Assembly: GCA_038748365.1 (NCBI GenBank) | Contig: JBCDIZ010000010.1 | Location: forward strand, 39,834-103,833 | DNA length: 64,000 bases | Direction of reading: 5' to 3' | Source: Alterisphingorhabdus sp038748365 | GTDB lineage: Bacteria > Pseudomonadota > Alphaproteobacteria > Sphingomonadales > Sphingomonadaceae | Shown: positions 31,468-39,914 of the stretch, in pieces | Layout of the letters: the number at the start of each line of letters is the position of its first letter | How positions within the stretch are numbered: the first letter of the stretch is position 1 | Notes under the pieces: model-generated | The model's database searches: none | Seen by the model: only the letters and a program-made list of their open reading frames with translations | What the model was told of the DNA's origin: nothing | Program-made: the position numbers and the translations under genes

Positions 31468-32280
31468 ATGGTCTTCCGGCAGATGAAATTCGGTGCAATC
31501 GCGCTGCTTATTGCGGTTGTTGCAGCATGCACCGCCCCTCCACCCCCGCCCGTTGTCACTGCTCCGCCGCCGCCTCCCGTTTTTACACCACCGCCACAAC
31601 CGACGCCGCCCCTGGGCGCTACCGCTTCTATGGCCATTCCTGCTGTGGGTGCGGATGGGCTGCGCTTGACCCCCAATCGCGGCATTGGCGAACTGGAAAC
31701 GCTGTGGCATTTCCGCGCCGCCTATAATGTTGCCGCGCTCAACTGTCAGGAGACCAAGCACGCGCCGATGGCCGATGAATATAATCAGTTTCTGAGGACG
31801 CATCGCAGCGAACTGACCCGCGCCAATCGCGCAATCGAGAACAAATATCGTCGCGAACATGGCAGCAGCTTTCGCCGTGTGCGCGACACCCATTCGACCC
31901 GTGTCTATAATTTCTTCTCGCTGCCGCCGGTACGGGGGGAATTCTGCGACAGTGCATTTTTGCTGGGACGCCGTTCGCTCAATGTGCCCTCCAATGAGCT
32001 GGTCGGTTTTGCGGCGACTGCCTTGCCCGAGCTTGAAGGCGTGTTTAATCGCTTCTTCGCAGACTATGAACAATATGAACGCGACCTCGCTGCATGGAAT
32101 TCAATTTATGGGCAAGGGGCGCCGCAAAGGTTGCAAGCGGTCGATGGCATGAATGGCACTGCCCGGCCTCTGCAGTCCAATCCATTTGACCCGCCTGCAA
32201 CGACGCAGCCTGACCCAGCGACACCCTCCACATCCGAAACGGCGATGCCGACAGATGGAACCGGTGGTCCGCAAGGCTAG
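31468..32280 (+). CDS. Pro-rich lipoprotein of unknown function
   Basis: The product is 270 residues from the ATG at 31468, which has AAAGAGG upstream. A TTG at 31447 is less likely. A lipobox (AVVAAC) near residue 21 is followed by a stretch of Pro and Thr repeats (APPPPPVVTAPPPPPVFTPP), probably a spacer through the envelope. The globular part (about residues 60-210) is helical with conserved-looking cysteines (ALNCQETK, GEFCDSAF). The tail is again Pro/Thr/Ser-rich. It looks like an outer-membrane or periplasm-facing lipoprotein. A terminator follows at 32314. Confidence 0.8.
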   Translation: MVFRQMKFGAIALLIAVVAACTAPPPPPVVTAPPPPPVFTPPPQPTPPLGATASMAIPAVGADGLRLTPNRGIGELETLWHFRAAYNVAALNCQETKHAPMADEYNQFLRTHRSELTRANRAIENKYRREHGSSFRRVRDTHSTRVYNFFSLPPVRGEFCDSAFLLGRRSLNVPSNELVGFAATALPELEGVFNRFFADYEQYERDLAAWNSIYGQGAPQRLQAVDGMNGTARPLQSNPFDPPATTQPDPATPSTSETAMPTDGTGGPQG

Positions 32281-32313
32281 GGTCGAAAGGGCTAAATTTT
32301 GACGGGAAAGCAA

Positions 32314-32352
32314 AACCCGGTGACTCAAGGGGAAAAGTCACCGGGTTTCTTT
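32314..32352 (+). terminator. Intrinsic terminator after the lipoprotein gene
   Basis: A perfect 12-bp stem AACCCGGTGACT/AGTCACCGGGTT with a 10-base loop is followed by TCTTTC. Confidence 0.88.
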
Positions 32353-32555
32353 CATTTGCCGCTCCTCTGAGGGTGAGGGAGGAGTTGAGAGCGAGAAACG
32401 GCAAACTGCCTACTCTCATCCGTTCGCAGCAAAAGTCTGGCTGGTTACACAGGCTATAAAAATTGTGGAAATTTTTATCCGCAGCAGCGCCAGCGCCCAA
32501 TAACAGGGCGATGAACAGACTGGCCTTATCGCTATCTCTGGCATAAAGCGCGCTT

Positions 32556-33629
32556 ATGCATTTTCTTGATCAGGCCAAAATCTATCTGAAATCGGGTGCC
32601 GGTGGCCCCGGTGCGGTCAGCTTTCGGCGCGAAAAATATATTGAATATGGTGGCCCCGATGGCGGCAGTGGTGGCAAGGGCGGCGATATCGTCTTTGAGG
32701 CGGTGTCCGGCCTCAATACGCTGATCGATTTTCGCTATAAGCAGCATTTCAAGGCAGCACGCGGCGCAGGCGGCATGGGCAAGCAGCGCACCGGCGCGGG
32801 CGCGGATGATCTGGTGATCGCGGTGCCAGTGGGCACGCAGATATTGTCCGAAGACAAGGAGACGGTACTCGCCGATCTCACCCATGCCGGACAAAGCCTC
32901 ACCATGCTGCATGGTGGCGAAGGCGGGCGCGGTAATCTCAGCTATAAAAGCGCCACCAACCGCGCTCCGCGTCAGCACCAGCCGGGCGAGCCGGGCGAGG
33001 AGATGTGGGTCTGGCTGCGGCTGAAGCTGCTCGCCGATGTCGGGCTGGTAGGGATGCCCAATGCCGGGAAATCCACCTTCATCAACCAAGTGACCAACAC
33101 CAAGGCCAAGGTCGGCAACTATGCCTTCACCACATTGCGGCCGCAACTGGGCGTGGTGCAGCACCGGCATCGCGAGTTTGTCCTCGCTGATATTCCCGGA
33201 CTCATCGAGGGCGCGGCGGAAGGTGCCGGAATTGGCGACCGTTTCCTCGGCCATATTGAGCGCTGCCGCGTGTTGCTGCATCTGATTGACGGCGATGGTG
33301 ATGACCCGGCGCTGGCCTATCGCACGGTGCAGCAGGAGCTGGAGCAATATGGCGCAGGACTGGCGAACAAGCCACAGATCGTAGCGCTCAACAAGGCCGA
33401 TGCGCTTGATGCTGACCTTACCGATTTTATCGCCGGATTGCTGGCCGAGGAAGGCGTGAAAAAGGTCATCCCTGTCTCCGCAGCATCGGGCAAAGGCGTA
33501 GAGACGCTGCTCGATACGCTGCTCGATTATCTGCCCGAGATAACCGCGACCGAGCAGCCCGAAGGCGTGCCTTTGACAGACGATGCAGAGGGCGGCGAGA
33601 GCGACGAAAAGCCATGGTCGCCGATCTGA
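32556..33629 (+). CDS. obgE: GTPase ObgE/CgtA
   Basis: This essential GTPase is involved in 50S ribosome assembly, the stringent response and cell-cycle control. The 357-residue product has the N-terminal glycine-rich Obg fold (MHFLDQAKIYLKSGAGGPGA, GGSGGKGGDIVFEAVSGLNT) and then the G domain. The P-loop is GMPNAGKST near residue 166, the G3 motif is ADIPGLIEGAAEGAGIGDRF, NKAD is the G4 motif and SAASGKG the G5 motif. The short acidic C-terminus is typical of alphaproteobacteria. Its end overlaps the proB start by 16 bases, so the two are translated together. Confidence 0.97.
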   Translation: MHFLDQAKIYLKSGAGGPGAVSFRREKYIEYGGPDGGSGGKGGDIVFEAVSGLNTLIDFRYKQHFKAARGAGGMGKQRTGAGADDLVIAVPVGTQILSEDKETVLADLTHAGQSLTMLHGGEGGRGNLSYKSATNRAPRQHQPGEPGEEMWVWLRLKLLADVGLVGMPNAGKSTFINQVTNTKAKVGNYAFTTLRPQLGVVQHRHREFVLADIPGLIEGAAEGAGIGDRFLGHIERCRVLLHLIDGDGDDPALAYRTVQQELEQYGAGLANKPQIVALNKADALDADLTDFIAGLLAEEGVKKVIPVSAASGKGVETLLDTLLDYLPEITATEQPEGVPLTDDAEGGESDEKPWSPI

Positions 33630-34750
33630 CCGCCGCGCGTTTCGCGCCCGAACATTGCCCGCGTCTGGTGATCAAGATTGGCTCATCGCTGCTGGTCGAT
33701 GAGGACGGAGCGTTGCGCGAAAGCTGGATGCAGAGCCTGTGCGCCGATATCGCCGAACGCATTAAGGCCGGGCAGAAAATTATCATTGTCTGTTCAGGCG
33801 CTATTGCCTTGGGCGCGCGCCGTCTGGGGCTGGCGCAGGGTGGCCGCGCTACGCTCGCCGATGCACAGGCCGCAGCAGCAGTGGGCCAGATCGCGCTGTC
33901 GCGTTTCTGGCAGGAAGCGCTGTCAGATCGCGGCTTTATCGCGGCGCAGATATTGCTGACGCTCGATGATATGGAGGATCGTCGCCGCTATCTCAACGCC
34001 ACCGCGACACTGGAAAGATTGATGGAGACCGATGCAGTCCCGGTGATCAACGAGAATGATAGCGTCGCGACCGAGGAAATCCGTTTCGGTGATAATGACC
34101 GGCTCGCAGCCAGTGTAGCGCAGGCTGTCCGCGCGGGCGGGCTTTTGCTGATGAGCGATGTTGATGGCCTCTACACCGCCAACCCTGCAAAAGATCCGGC
34201 AGCAAAACGCATCGCCAAAGTTGATGCTATCGACACCAGAACCACCGGCCTGGCCGATGATGGCGAGGGCTCGTTGATGGGAACCGGCGGCATGGCTTCC
34301 AAGCTGGGAGCGGCCAGACTGGCGACCGAAGCCGGAATAGTCACCGCTATCGTCTCGGGTCGGCATGACTATCCGCTGCAGCATTTCGCCAAGGGCGATA
34401 GCGGCACCATTTTTGCCCCGAGCATAAGCCCGAAAGCCCGTAAAAGCTGGCTTGCCGCGCGCCAGAGCGCAAATGGCACGATCACCATTGATAAAGGCGC
34501 AGTGCGCGCCTTGCAGCAGGGGGCAAGCCTCCTTGCCGCTGGGATTACCACGATTGAAGGTGAATTTCAGCGTGGTGATCTGGTGCGGATATGCGGTATG
34601 GATGGCACTACCATCGCCCAAGGTTTGAGTGAATATGATGCCATCATAGCTCGTCAGCTAATGGGACGCCGCAGCGAAGAGCATCAGGCGATTTTGGGCA
34701 CTTCTCCACGCAGCGCTGTAGTGCATCGCGACCATATGGTGCTGTTATGA
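33614..34750 (+). CDS. proB: Glutamate 5-kinase
   Basis: It phosphorylates glutamate in the first step of proline synthesis and is usually inhibited by proline. The 378-residue product has the amino acid kinase fold: RLVIKIGSSLLVDEDGALRE, VVCSGAIALGARRLGL (as VCSGAIALGARRLGL) and VPVINENDSVATEEIRFGDN. GTGGMASKLGAARLATEAGI follows. A C-terminal PUA domain completes the long form (KGAVRALQQGASLLAAGITT). It overlaps obgE at its start and the SDR gene at its end (ATGA). The next pathway gene, proA, is not in the window. Confidence 0.96.
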   Translation: MVADLTAARFAPEHCPRLVIKIGSSLLVDEDGALRESWMQSLCADIAERIKAGQKIIIVCSGAIALGARRLGLAQGGRATLADAQAAAAVGQIALSRFWQEALSDRGFIAAQILLTLDDMEDRRRYLNATATLERLMETDAVPVINENDSVATEEIRFGDNDRLAASVAQAVRAGGLLLMSDVDGLYTANPAKDPAAKRIAKVDAIDTRTTGLADDGEGSLMGTGGMASKLGAARLATEAGIVTAIVSGRHDYPLQHFAKGDSGTIFAPSISPKARKSWLAARQSANGTITIDKGAVRALQQGASLLAAGITTIEGEFQRGDLVRICGMDGTTIAQGLSEYDAIIARQLMGRRSEEHQAILGTSPRSAVVHRDHMVLL

Positions 34751-35673
34751 GCACCAAGAATGATGGCGGCATGACCCTTGCTATGACCGGTGCTACCGGC
34801 TTTCTCGGCAAGCGTACGCTTTCCGCCGCGTTACAGCAGGGTTTTACAGTACGCGCACTGACCCGAAGACCGCAAGAAGATCAACCGAGCGTGACATGGG
34901 TTGCAGGTGCGCTCGATCAGCCGGATGCGCTCGACACGCTGGTCGAAGGAGCAGATTGCGTGCTGCATATTGCGGGAGTGGTAAACGCCCCCGATCGCGC
35001 CGGATTTATCGCGGGCAACATCACCGGCACCGCCAATATGCTGGCCGCGGCCCAAAAGGCTAAAGCCACGCATTTCATCCATGTCTCCTCACTCGCGGCG
35101 CGTGAGCCGGGGCTGTCCGTCTATGGCTGGTCCAAGGCGGAAGCTGAGCGGCAGGTGGTTGCATCCGATCTGCCATGGTCGGTCATCCGTCCACCGGGGA
35201 TTTATGGCCCGGGCGATACTGAAATGCTCGACATGTTCCGCATGGCGAAACGTGGCCTGGTCCTATTGCCACCCAAAGGCCGGGTATCAATCATACATGT
35301 TGATGATATAGCGCAGCTATTACTGGCGGTTGCTGTGACCGGCCCAACCCGCGCTGTATGGGAAGCCGATGATGGCGCGGAAAATGGCTGGAGCCATGAA
35401 GATTTCGCCCATGCTATCGCCGATGCTGTCGGCCGATCAGCGCGCACTGTGGCGGCACCGGCGGCGATGCTCAATCTTGCAGCGCGCGGCGACCGGCTTG
35501 TCCGGCGCGACAAGGCCAAGCTGACACCCGATCGCGCCCGCTACCTCTCGCACCCTGACTGGACTGTGGACGCAGCACAGCGTCCGCCCGAAGGGCTATG
35601 GACACCGCAAATCGCAACGCCTGAAGGGCTGAAACAAACCGCCCGCTGGTATCGCGAAGCTGGTTGGCTTTAA
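34747..35673 (+). CDS. Extended SDR, candidate ceramide/3-ketosphinganine reductase (CerR-like)
   Basis: The 308-residue NAD(P)-dependent reductase has the Rossmann motif TGATGFLGKRTLSAALQQGF and the catalytic YGWSK (YxxxK) with upstream SSLAA. It belongs to the atypical NDUFA9-like extended SDRs. In Caulobacter a similar protein, CerR, reduces the oxidised ceramide intermediate made after serine palmitoyltransferase. Here the gene lies just upstream of an acyl carrier protein and spt, the same grouping, which supports that role. Annotation as a generic epimerase is the alternative. Its ATG overlaps the proB stop by four bases, so it is expressed with obgE and proB. Confidence 0.75.
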   Translation: MSTKNDGGMTLAMTGATGFLGKRTLSAALQQGFTVRALTRRPQEDQPSVTWVAGALDQPDALDTLVEGADCVLHIAGVVNAPDRAGFIAGNITGTANMLAAAQKAKATHFIHVSSLAAREPGLSVYGWSKAEAERQVVASDLPWSVIRPPGIYGPGDTEMLDMFRMAKRGLVLLPPKGRVSIIHVDDIAQLLLAVAVTGPTRAVWEADDGAENGWSHEDFAHAIADAVGRSARTVAAPAAMLNLAARGDRLVRRDKAKLTPDRARYLSHPDWTVDAAQRPPEGLWTPQIATPEGLKQTARWYREAGWL

Positions 35674-35789
35674 GCACCGGTCAAATGCCCCAATCCTGCC
35701 TCACATTGCCGCATTGCCGCTGCCTTGTCTTGCCAATAGCATGACGCTAGAGGCTGAAATCAGAAGCACGCAACAGAAAGATACACGCA

Positions 35790-36035
35790 ATGACCGATCG
35801 CAGCGCGACATGGGACAAAGTGACCGAACAAATCGCCCCTTTCAACAAAAAGGGCATTGAGCTGACCGAAGCCACAACCTTCCAGCATGATCTGGAGTGG
35901 GACAGCCTAACCGTCATGGATTTTGTCGCTGCGATCGAGGACGAGTTCGACATCATCATCACCATGAACATGCAAGCCGAGATCGAAAATGTCGGCCAGC
36001 TGGTCGATGCGGTGATGAAACTGGCGGATAGCTGA
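35790..36035 (+). CDS. Acyl carrier protein for sphingolipid synthesis (AcpR-like)
   Basis: The 81-residue carrier protein has the phosphopantetheine site DSL at Asp38-Ser39 in FQHDLEWDSLTVMDFVAAIE. Acidic helices on both sides are typical of ACPs. It is clearly not the housekeeping AcpP, whose motif is GADSLD. Its place just before spt matches the Caulobacter sphingolipid cluster. There a dedicated ACP, loaded by its own acyl-ACP synthetase, supplies the acyl chain. The synthetase is not visible in this window. Confidence 0.85.
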   Translation: MTDRSATWDKVTEQIAPFNKKGIELTEATTFQHDLEWDSLTVMDFVAAIEDEFDIIITMNMQAEIENVGQLVDAVMKLADS

Positions 36036-36041
36036 AAGCCT

Positions 36042-36113
36042 CCGTTCGTCTCGAGCGCAGTCGAGAGACGGACTTTCGCGCAATGGTGTCTCGACTTCGC
36101 TCGAAACGAACGG
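36042..36113. repeat. Dispersed palindromic repeat (family A, copy 3)
   Basis: CCGTTCGTCTCGAGCGCAGT at the left and CTCGACTTCGCTCGAAACGA at the right are inverted copies. It fills the gap between the ACP gene and spt, within the presumed sphingolipid operon. Confidence 0.8.
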
Positions 36114-36126
36114 AATATAATACAAG

Positions 36127-37326
36127 ATGACCGACCTACTCTCCAAATTTGACCCATTGATTCAGGAACGCGAAGCGCTCCTGTCGACCGGCGTGGCTGA
36201 TCCCTATGCGGTGGTGATGGAAGAGGTGAAATCGCCCACCGTAGCCATCTGCAACGGGCGCGAGACCATCTTGCTCGGCACCTATAATTATATGGGTATG
36301 ACCTTTGACGATGATGTGCTGCATGCAGGCAAGGAGGCGCTCGACAATTTCGGCTCTGGCACAACTGGCAGCCGCGTGCTCAACGGCACGTACCAGACGC
36401 ACAAGGAGTGCGAGGACGCGCTGAAGGAGTTTTACGCCATGGATCATGCCATGGTGTTCTCCACCGGTTATCAGGCCAATCTGGGCATGATATCGGCGCT
36501 GGCGGGCAAAGGCGATTATGTCATCATCGATATCGACAGCCATGCCAGCATCTATGATGGGTGCTCTATGGGCAATGCCGAGATTGTCGCCTTCCGCCAT
36601 AATGATGTCGAAGCATTGGAGAAACGCCTGCGCCGTCTGCCCGAAGAGGCGGGCAAGCTGGTGGTGCTGGAAGGCGTGTATTCGATGTTAGGCGATGTCG
36701 CGCCGCTCAAGGAAATGGTGGCGCTGTGCAAGCAATATGGCGCGATGACGCTGATCGATGAAGCCCATAGCATGGGCTTTATCGGCGAAAATGGCCGTGG
36801 CGTTGCCGAAGCTGCAGGCGTTATTGATGATGTCGATTTCATTCTCGGCACCTTCTCTAAAAGCGTTGGCACCGTTGGTGGTTTCTGTGTCTCAAACCAT
36901 CCAAAGTTTGAGATTATGCGCCTCGTTTGCCGCCCATATATCTTCACCGCCAGCCTGCCCCCCAGCGTCGTCGCCACCGCCGCGACGAGTATCCGCAAGC
37001 TAATGCATGCGGGTAACAAGCGTGCGCACTTATGGGAAAATTCCAAACGGCTGCACCAGGGCCTGCGTGACATGGGCTACCGCCTTGGCACACCCGAAGC
37101 ACAAAGCGGCATTATCGCGGTAATGGTCGAGGATATGCTCGAAGGCGCAAAACTATGGCAGGCGCTTTTAGAAAACGGCCTCTATGTCAATCTCGCTCGC
37201 CCACCTGCTACGCCGCTGGGCATGACTCTGTTGCGCTGCTCGCTCTGTGCCGAGCATAGCAGCGAGCAGGTGACGCAGATTTTGGGGATGTTTGAGAAAG
37301 CCGGCAAAGAGGTCGGGGTTATTTAG
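36127..37326 (+). CDS. spt: Serine palmitoyltransferase
   Basis: This PLP enzyme condenses serine with palmitoyl-CoA or palmitoyl-ACP to 3-ketosphinganine, the first step of sphingolipid synthesis. The 399-residue product belongs to the alpha-oxoamine synthase family. Lys245 in GTFSKSVGTVGGF is the PLP lysine. His139 (DIDSHASIYD) stacks on the cofactor. Asp211 and His214 (LIDEAHSMGF) complete the site. These map to K265, H159, D231 and H234 of the Sphingomonas paucimobilis enzyme with a constant offset of 20. No transmembrane segment is present, as in bacterial SPTs. Its stop codon overlaps that of the convergent higA gene. Confidence 0.95.
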   Translation: MTDLLSKFDPLIQEREALLSTGVADPYAVVMEEVKSPTVAICNGRETILLGTYNYMGMTFDDDVLHAGKEALDNFGSGTTGSRVLNGTYQTHKECEDALKEFYAMDHAMVFSTGYQANLGMISALAGKGDYVIIDIDSHASIYDGCSMGNAEIVAFRHNDVEALEKRLRRLPEEAGKLVVLEGVYSMLGDVAPLKEMVALCKQYGAMTLIDEAHSMGFIGENGRGVAEAAGVIDDVDFILGTFSKSVGTVGGFCVSNHPKFEIMRLVCRPYIFTASLPPSVVATAATSIRKLMHAGNKRAHLWENSKRLHQGLRDMGYRLGTPEAQSGIIAVMVEDMLEGAKLWQALLENGLYVNLARPPATPLGMTLLRCSLCAEHSSEQVTQILGMFEKAGKEVGVI

Positions 37327-37625
37327 GCCGCCTCTTCGATTGGCTCGACATCAATTTCATCCTGATATGCGCGAGCATCAGCCAGTTCATACGCTGTCTG
37401 CATTCGACACAAAGTATCAGCTTTAATACCAAATGCCTTTTCAAAGCGGATAGCCATTTCTGCGGTTAATCCCGTGCGGCCATTTAACAAAGAACTGATC
37501 GACTGGCGCGATACGCCAAGATGCGCGGCTAGCGCGGTAACTGTTAGTCCAGCCGGAACCACTATTTCTTCATACAACCATGGTCCAGGATGTACCGCAA
37601 AGCTGGGGTGAACATTAATCGCCAT
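37323..37625 (-). CDS. higA: HigA-type antitoxin
   Basis: The 100-residue DNA-binding antitoxin has the addiction-module HTH: GLTVTALAAHLGVSRQSISS and LLNGRTGLTAEMAIRFEKAF. The N-terminus contains HPGPWLYEEIVVPAGL, the typical HigA lead. It would neutralise HigB and repress the module. The toxin gene comes first, as is usual for higBA, and the two overlap in TAATG. Its stop codon shares bases with the spt stop on the other strand. Confidence 0.92.
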   Translation of the reverse strand: MAINVHPSFAVHPGPWLYEEIVVPAGLTVTALAAHLGVSRQSISSLLNGRTGLTAEMAIRFEKAFGIKADTLCRMQTAYELADARAYQDEIDVEPIEEAA

Positions 37626-37912
37626 TAGTGATAATCCTCTAAATCCATATCTATGATCTGGTCATCATCATTAAACCGAAATGTCAGCCGCCAGTTTCGC
37701 GTCACCGTCATCGCTGCTGTGCCTGCACGGTCGCCTTTGAGGATATGAAACCCGAAATTAGGCGGGATTTTTAATTCTTCCACATCTTCGGCAGCAATTA
37801 AGAAAGCAATCATGTTGCGCAAACGGCCAACCAACTGAGCATCCAACCCTTTGGGCTTTCCTGTATCCACAAAAGCTCGCAAAGCCTTATGCCGGATGCT
37901 TTCAATTTTCAT
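37625..37912 (-). CDS. higB: HigB-type mRNA interferase toxin
   Basis: The 95-residue RelE/HigB-fold toxin cleaves mRNA on the ribosome when freed from HigA. Family marks are the N-terminal HKALRAFVDTGKPKGL and the core MTVTRNWRLTFRFNDD, which holds basic residues likely to be catalytic. The C-terminal end IIDMDLEDYH is diagnostic. It is the promoter-proximal gene of the pair. The module lies between spt and the lipid modification genes, so it may have inserted there. Confidence 0.92.
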   Translation of the reverse strand: MKIESIRHKALRAFVDTGKPKGLDAQLVGRLRNMIAFLIAAEDVEELKIPPNFGFHILKGDRAGTAAMTVTRNWRLTFRFNDDDQIIDMDLEDYH

Positions 37913-37976
37913 GAAACACGAATATGCACGCTATGATGTATTGTCAACCGTCGCTTTACGCACGACACTTATGGTC

Positions 37977-38906
37977 TCACCGTACTGCGCCCTTCAGCAA
38001 TAACCGCGGTAACAGGACCATCGCTCCCAATATCGGCCATTTACGCTGCCAGGGTTTGATCGCGATCTCGGTTCCCGCATGGCGGTTTATCTTCCAGGCG
38101 AGGTAATCGATGCCACCTGCATAGGTCGCGCTTGCCTTGGCGAGGCGGGCTAAAGTCATCCATTTCCCGCGGCGTCGTAAAGCGGGCCAGCGCTTTTGTT
38201 CGGTCTTAATGGCGGTTTCCTGTCCCGGAAGCAGCTGGACGACATCGCCCTCTAACTCGGCACGTATCCTCGCACCCGCCAATGCCGCGCTGGTGAAACG
38301 CCGATAGCGATCCGGGTCAAAATCCACCACCGATTGCGAGCGATTGCTGCGTTCGGCGCGCAGTTCCGCGCCATAGGTCAGCGCATAGCCGCGCTCCCAA
38401 AGCTCCAGCGCGTCGCATTGATCGCTCTCCATATGCGCCAATGCGCCGGTGAGCAGTGTCAGTGCCGCACCTGCGATAGCTTCGGCGGCGCGATCCGCTG
38501 CCGCTTCATCGCGCGACCAGACCAGCCGCGATGGTTGCGAAAAGCGCGCCCAGACGGAAACCGTATCGGCCTCAACCCGGTTTAGCCGGTGAAAATCATG
38601 TTCGCTCAGCACTGCATATTTTGCCGCCAGCCCGTCATGCTGCGCCGGAAAGACATTGGGCGGGATCATCTCATTGGCGCGCACCATCCAGCTATCGCCA
38701 TAGGCGGTTTGATAGTCCGAGACGATCAGATAGAAATCGAGCATCTCGCCTTCTAGCTTTTCTGAGCGCAGGCAGGAGCCGTAGAAAATTACCGTCTGCG
38801 CTGCGCCGTCTGGATAGCGCGCAGCGATATTGGCGGCAAATGCGGATATGCGCGGATCGACCGGTATCGCCAGTTCTTCGGCAACCAATTTTGTGAGTGA
38901 CGCCAT
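37977..38906 (-). CDS. Nucleotidyltransferase-like protein with a degenerate active site
   Basis: The 309-residue protein carries YGSCLRSEKLEGEMLDFYLI. This resembles the GSx(8-13)DxD metal site of the polymerase-beta-type nucleotidyltransferases, but the second acid is replaced by Tyr (DFY). A long helical C-terminal part follows with Arg-rich stretches and a hydrophobic end (ILGAMVLLPRLLLKGAV). It follows the lipid kinase on the same strand. The Caulobacter ceramide-phosphoglycerate (Cpg) locus has a comparable unknown protein near its ceramide kinase, as I remember it. A transferase or regulator in ceramide headgroup assembly is therefore my inference. The ATG has AAGGTG upstream. Confidence 0.6.
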   Translation of the reverse strand: MASLTKLVAEELAIPVDPRISAFAANIAARYPDGAAQTVIFYGSCLRSEKLEGEMLDFYLIVSDYQTAYGDSWMVRANEMIPPNVFPAQHDGLAAKYAVLSEHDFHRLNRVEADTVSVWARFSQPSRLVWSRDEAAADRAAEAIAGAALTLLTGALAHMESDQCDALELWERGYALTYGAELRAERSNRSQSVVDFDPDRYRRFTSAALAGARIRAELEGDVVQLLPGQETAIKTEQKRWPALRRRGKWMTLARLAKASATYAGGIDYLAWKINRHAGTEIAIKPWQRKWPILGAMVLLPRLLLKGAVR

Positions 38907-38936
38907 CAGCGCACCTTATCTGCTGTCAGGCAAGCT

Positions 38937-39914
38937 TCAGGCGGCAATGCGCAAAAACGGCATTGGCTCGGTCGTGCGCAGGGTAATCGGCTTGCCATGC
39001 TTTGCCTCGAACAATTCGCCATCAAGCACGACACAGCCGCGCTCGCCCTCAATCTGGATAACATCATCGCGCTCCAGATGCAGCCCCGCGCCCGGACGCG
39101 TGCCAAAGCGGCCGAAGATCGTATCGCGTACCATGGTCCACAGCCCGGCCCGATTATTCTCCACCGCAACAAATTTCATCTTGCCGACGGGGTCGAGCGT
39201 TGCATCTTCCTTCGTAGTGCTACGCAGCAGCAGCTTTTCCAGCGTCGTCACCATCAGCAGCGCAAAGCTGCCCTGTATCTCACCATGGCGGATCATTGAG
39301 ATGCGCATGGTTGACGACGTCTTGGGCAGGAACCGGGCACTGACATTGAATAACATCGCGACAATCGTTGCACAGGCTGCAAGGAAATGGCTGAGATTGT
39401 TGGACAGGCCGAGTGGATAAATCTTGTTGCGACAATAGAGAATAATCTCGGCCAGTCCGGCGCCGCCAAGAAACATGCCTAACACTGGACGGCTATTCGC
39501 GCCGTCGCTCAGCGCAATCATCTGGCGCTCAATCACATGGCTATCCAGATCATTGGCGGCGATATCGACAATGCGCTCCAACGCTGCCAGCGAGTTGCCA
39601 TCGGCACCGAGGTCGAGCGCAATCAGGTTAGTCTTGCCATTGGGCAGCACTGCAACCGGCGGCGGGTTATCGCCAAAATGGCCACCCTGATACATTTCCG
39701 TCAGTGTCGCCTGCACCGTGCCGTCGCCACCATTGATGACCAGCACCCTGGGCTTGACCCGGGCAATGCTTTCAAGAGCGCGAGCAATCTGATCGACCTC
39801 TTCCACCTCATAATGGAAAATATCCGGGTGGCGCGCGCAATAGGCACGCACCTCGGGCAGACCCGAGCGATTGCCGGTGGACATGGGATTGGAGAGCAAA
39901 GCGACCAGAGTCAT
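38937..39914 (-). CDS. Diacylglycerol/ceramide kinase-like lipid kinase
   Basis: The product is 325 residues from the ATG at 39914, which overlaps the DUF2141 stop as ATGA. The N-terminal DAGK catalytic domain has the nucleotide-binding GGDGT in VLVINGGDGTVQATLTEMYQ and LPNGKTNLIALDLGADGNSL. The C-terminal beta domain has VIQIEGERGCVVLDGELFEA. Homologues phosphorylate diacylglycerol or, in Caulobacter (CpgB), ceramide. In a locus with spt and a ceramide synthase-like gene the ceramide kinase role is more likely. Its product would carry an anionic headgroup in the outer membrane. The substrate is inferred only. Confidence 0.8.
   Translation of the reverse strand: MTLVALLSNPMSTGNRSGLPEVRAYCARHPDIFHYEVEEVDQIARALESIARVKPRVLVINGGDGTVQATLTEMYQGGHFGDNPPPVAVLPNGKTNLIALDLGADGNSLAALERIVDIAANDLDSHVIERQMIALSDGANSRPVLGMFLGGAGLAEIILYCRNKIYPLGLSNNLSHFLAACATIVAMLFNVSARFLPKTSSTMRISMIRHGEIQGSFALLMVTTLEKLLLRSTTKEDATLDPVGKMKFVAVENNRAGLWTMVRDTIFGRFGTRPGAGLHLERDDVIQIEGERGCVVLDGELFEAKHGKPITLRTTEPMPFLRIAA

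Noticed and set aside
31332..31685. Gly-rich minus-strand open frame (117 residues)
   Set aside because: It is antisense to the Pro-rich lipoprotein and crosses a terminator.
32532..33347. 271-residue minus-strand open frame opposite obgE
   Set aside because: It is antisense to a conserved GTPase and starts without a ribosome site.
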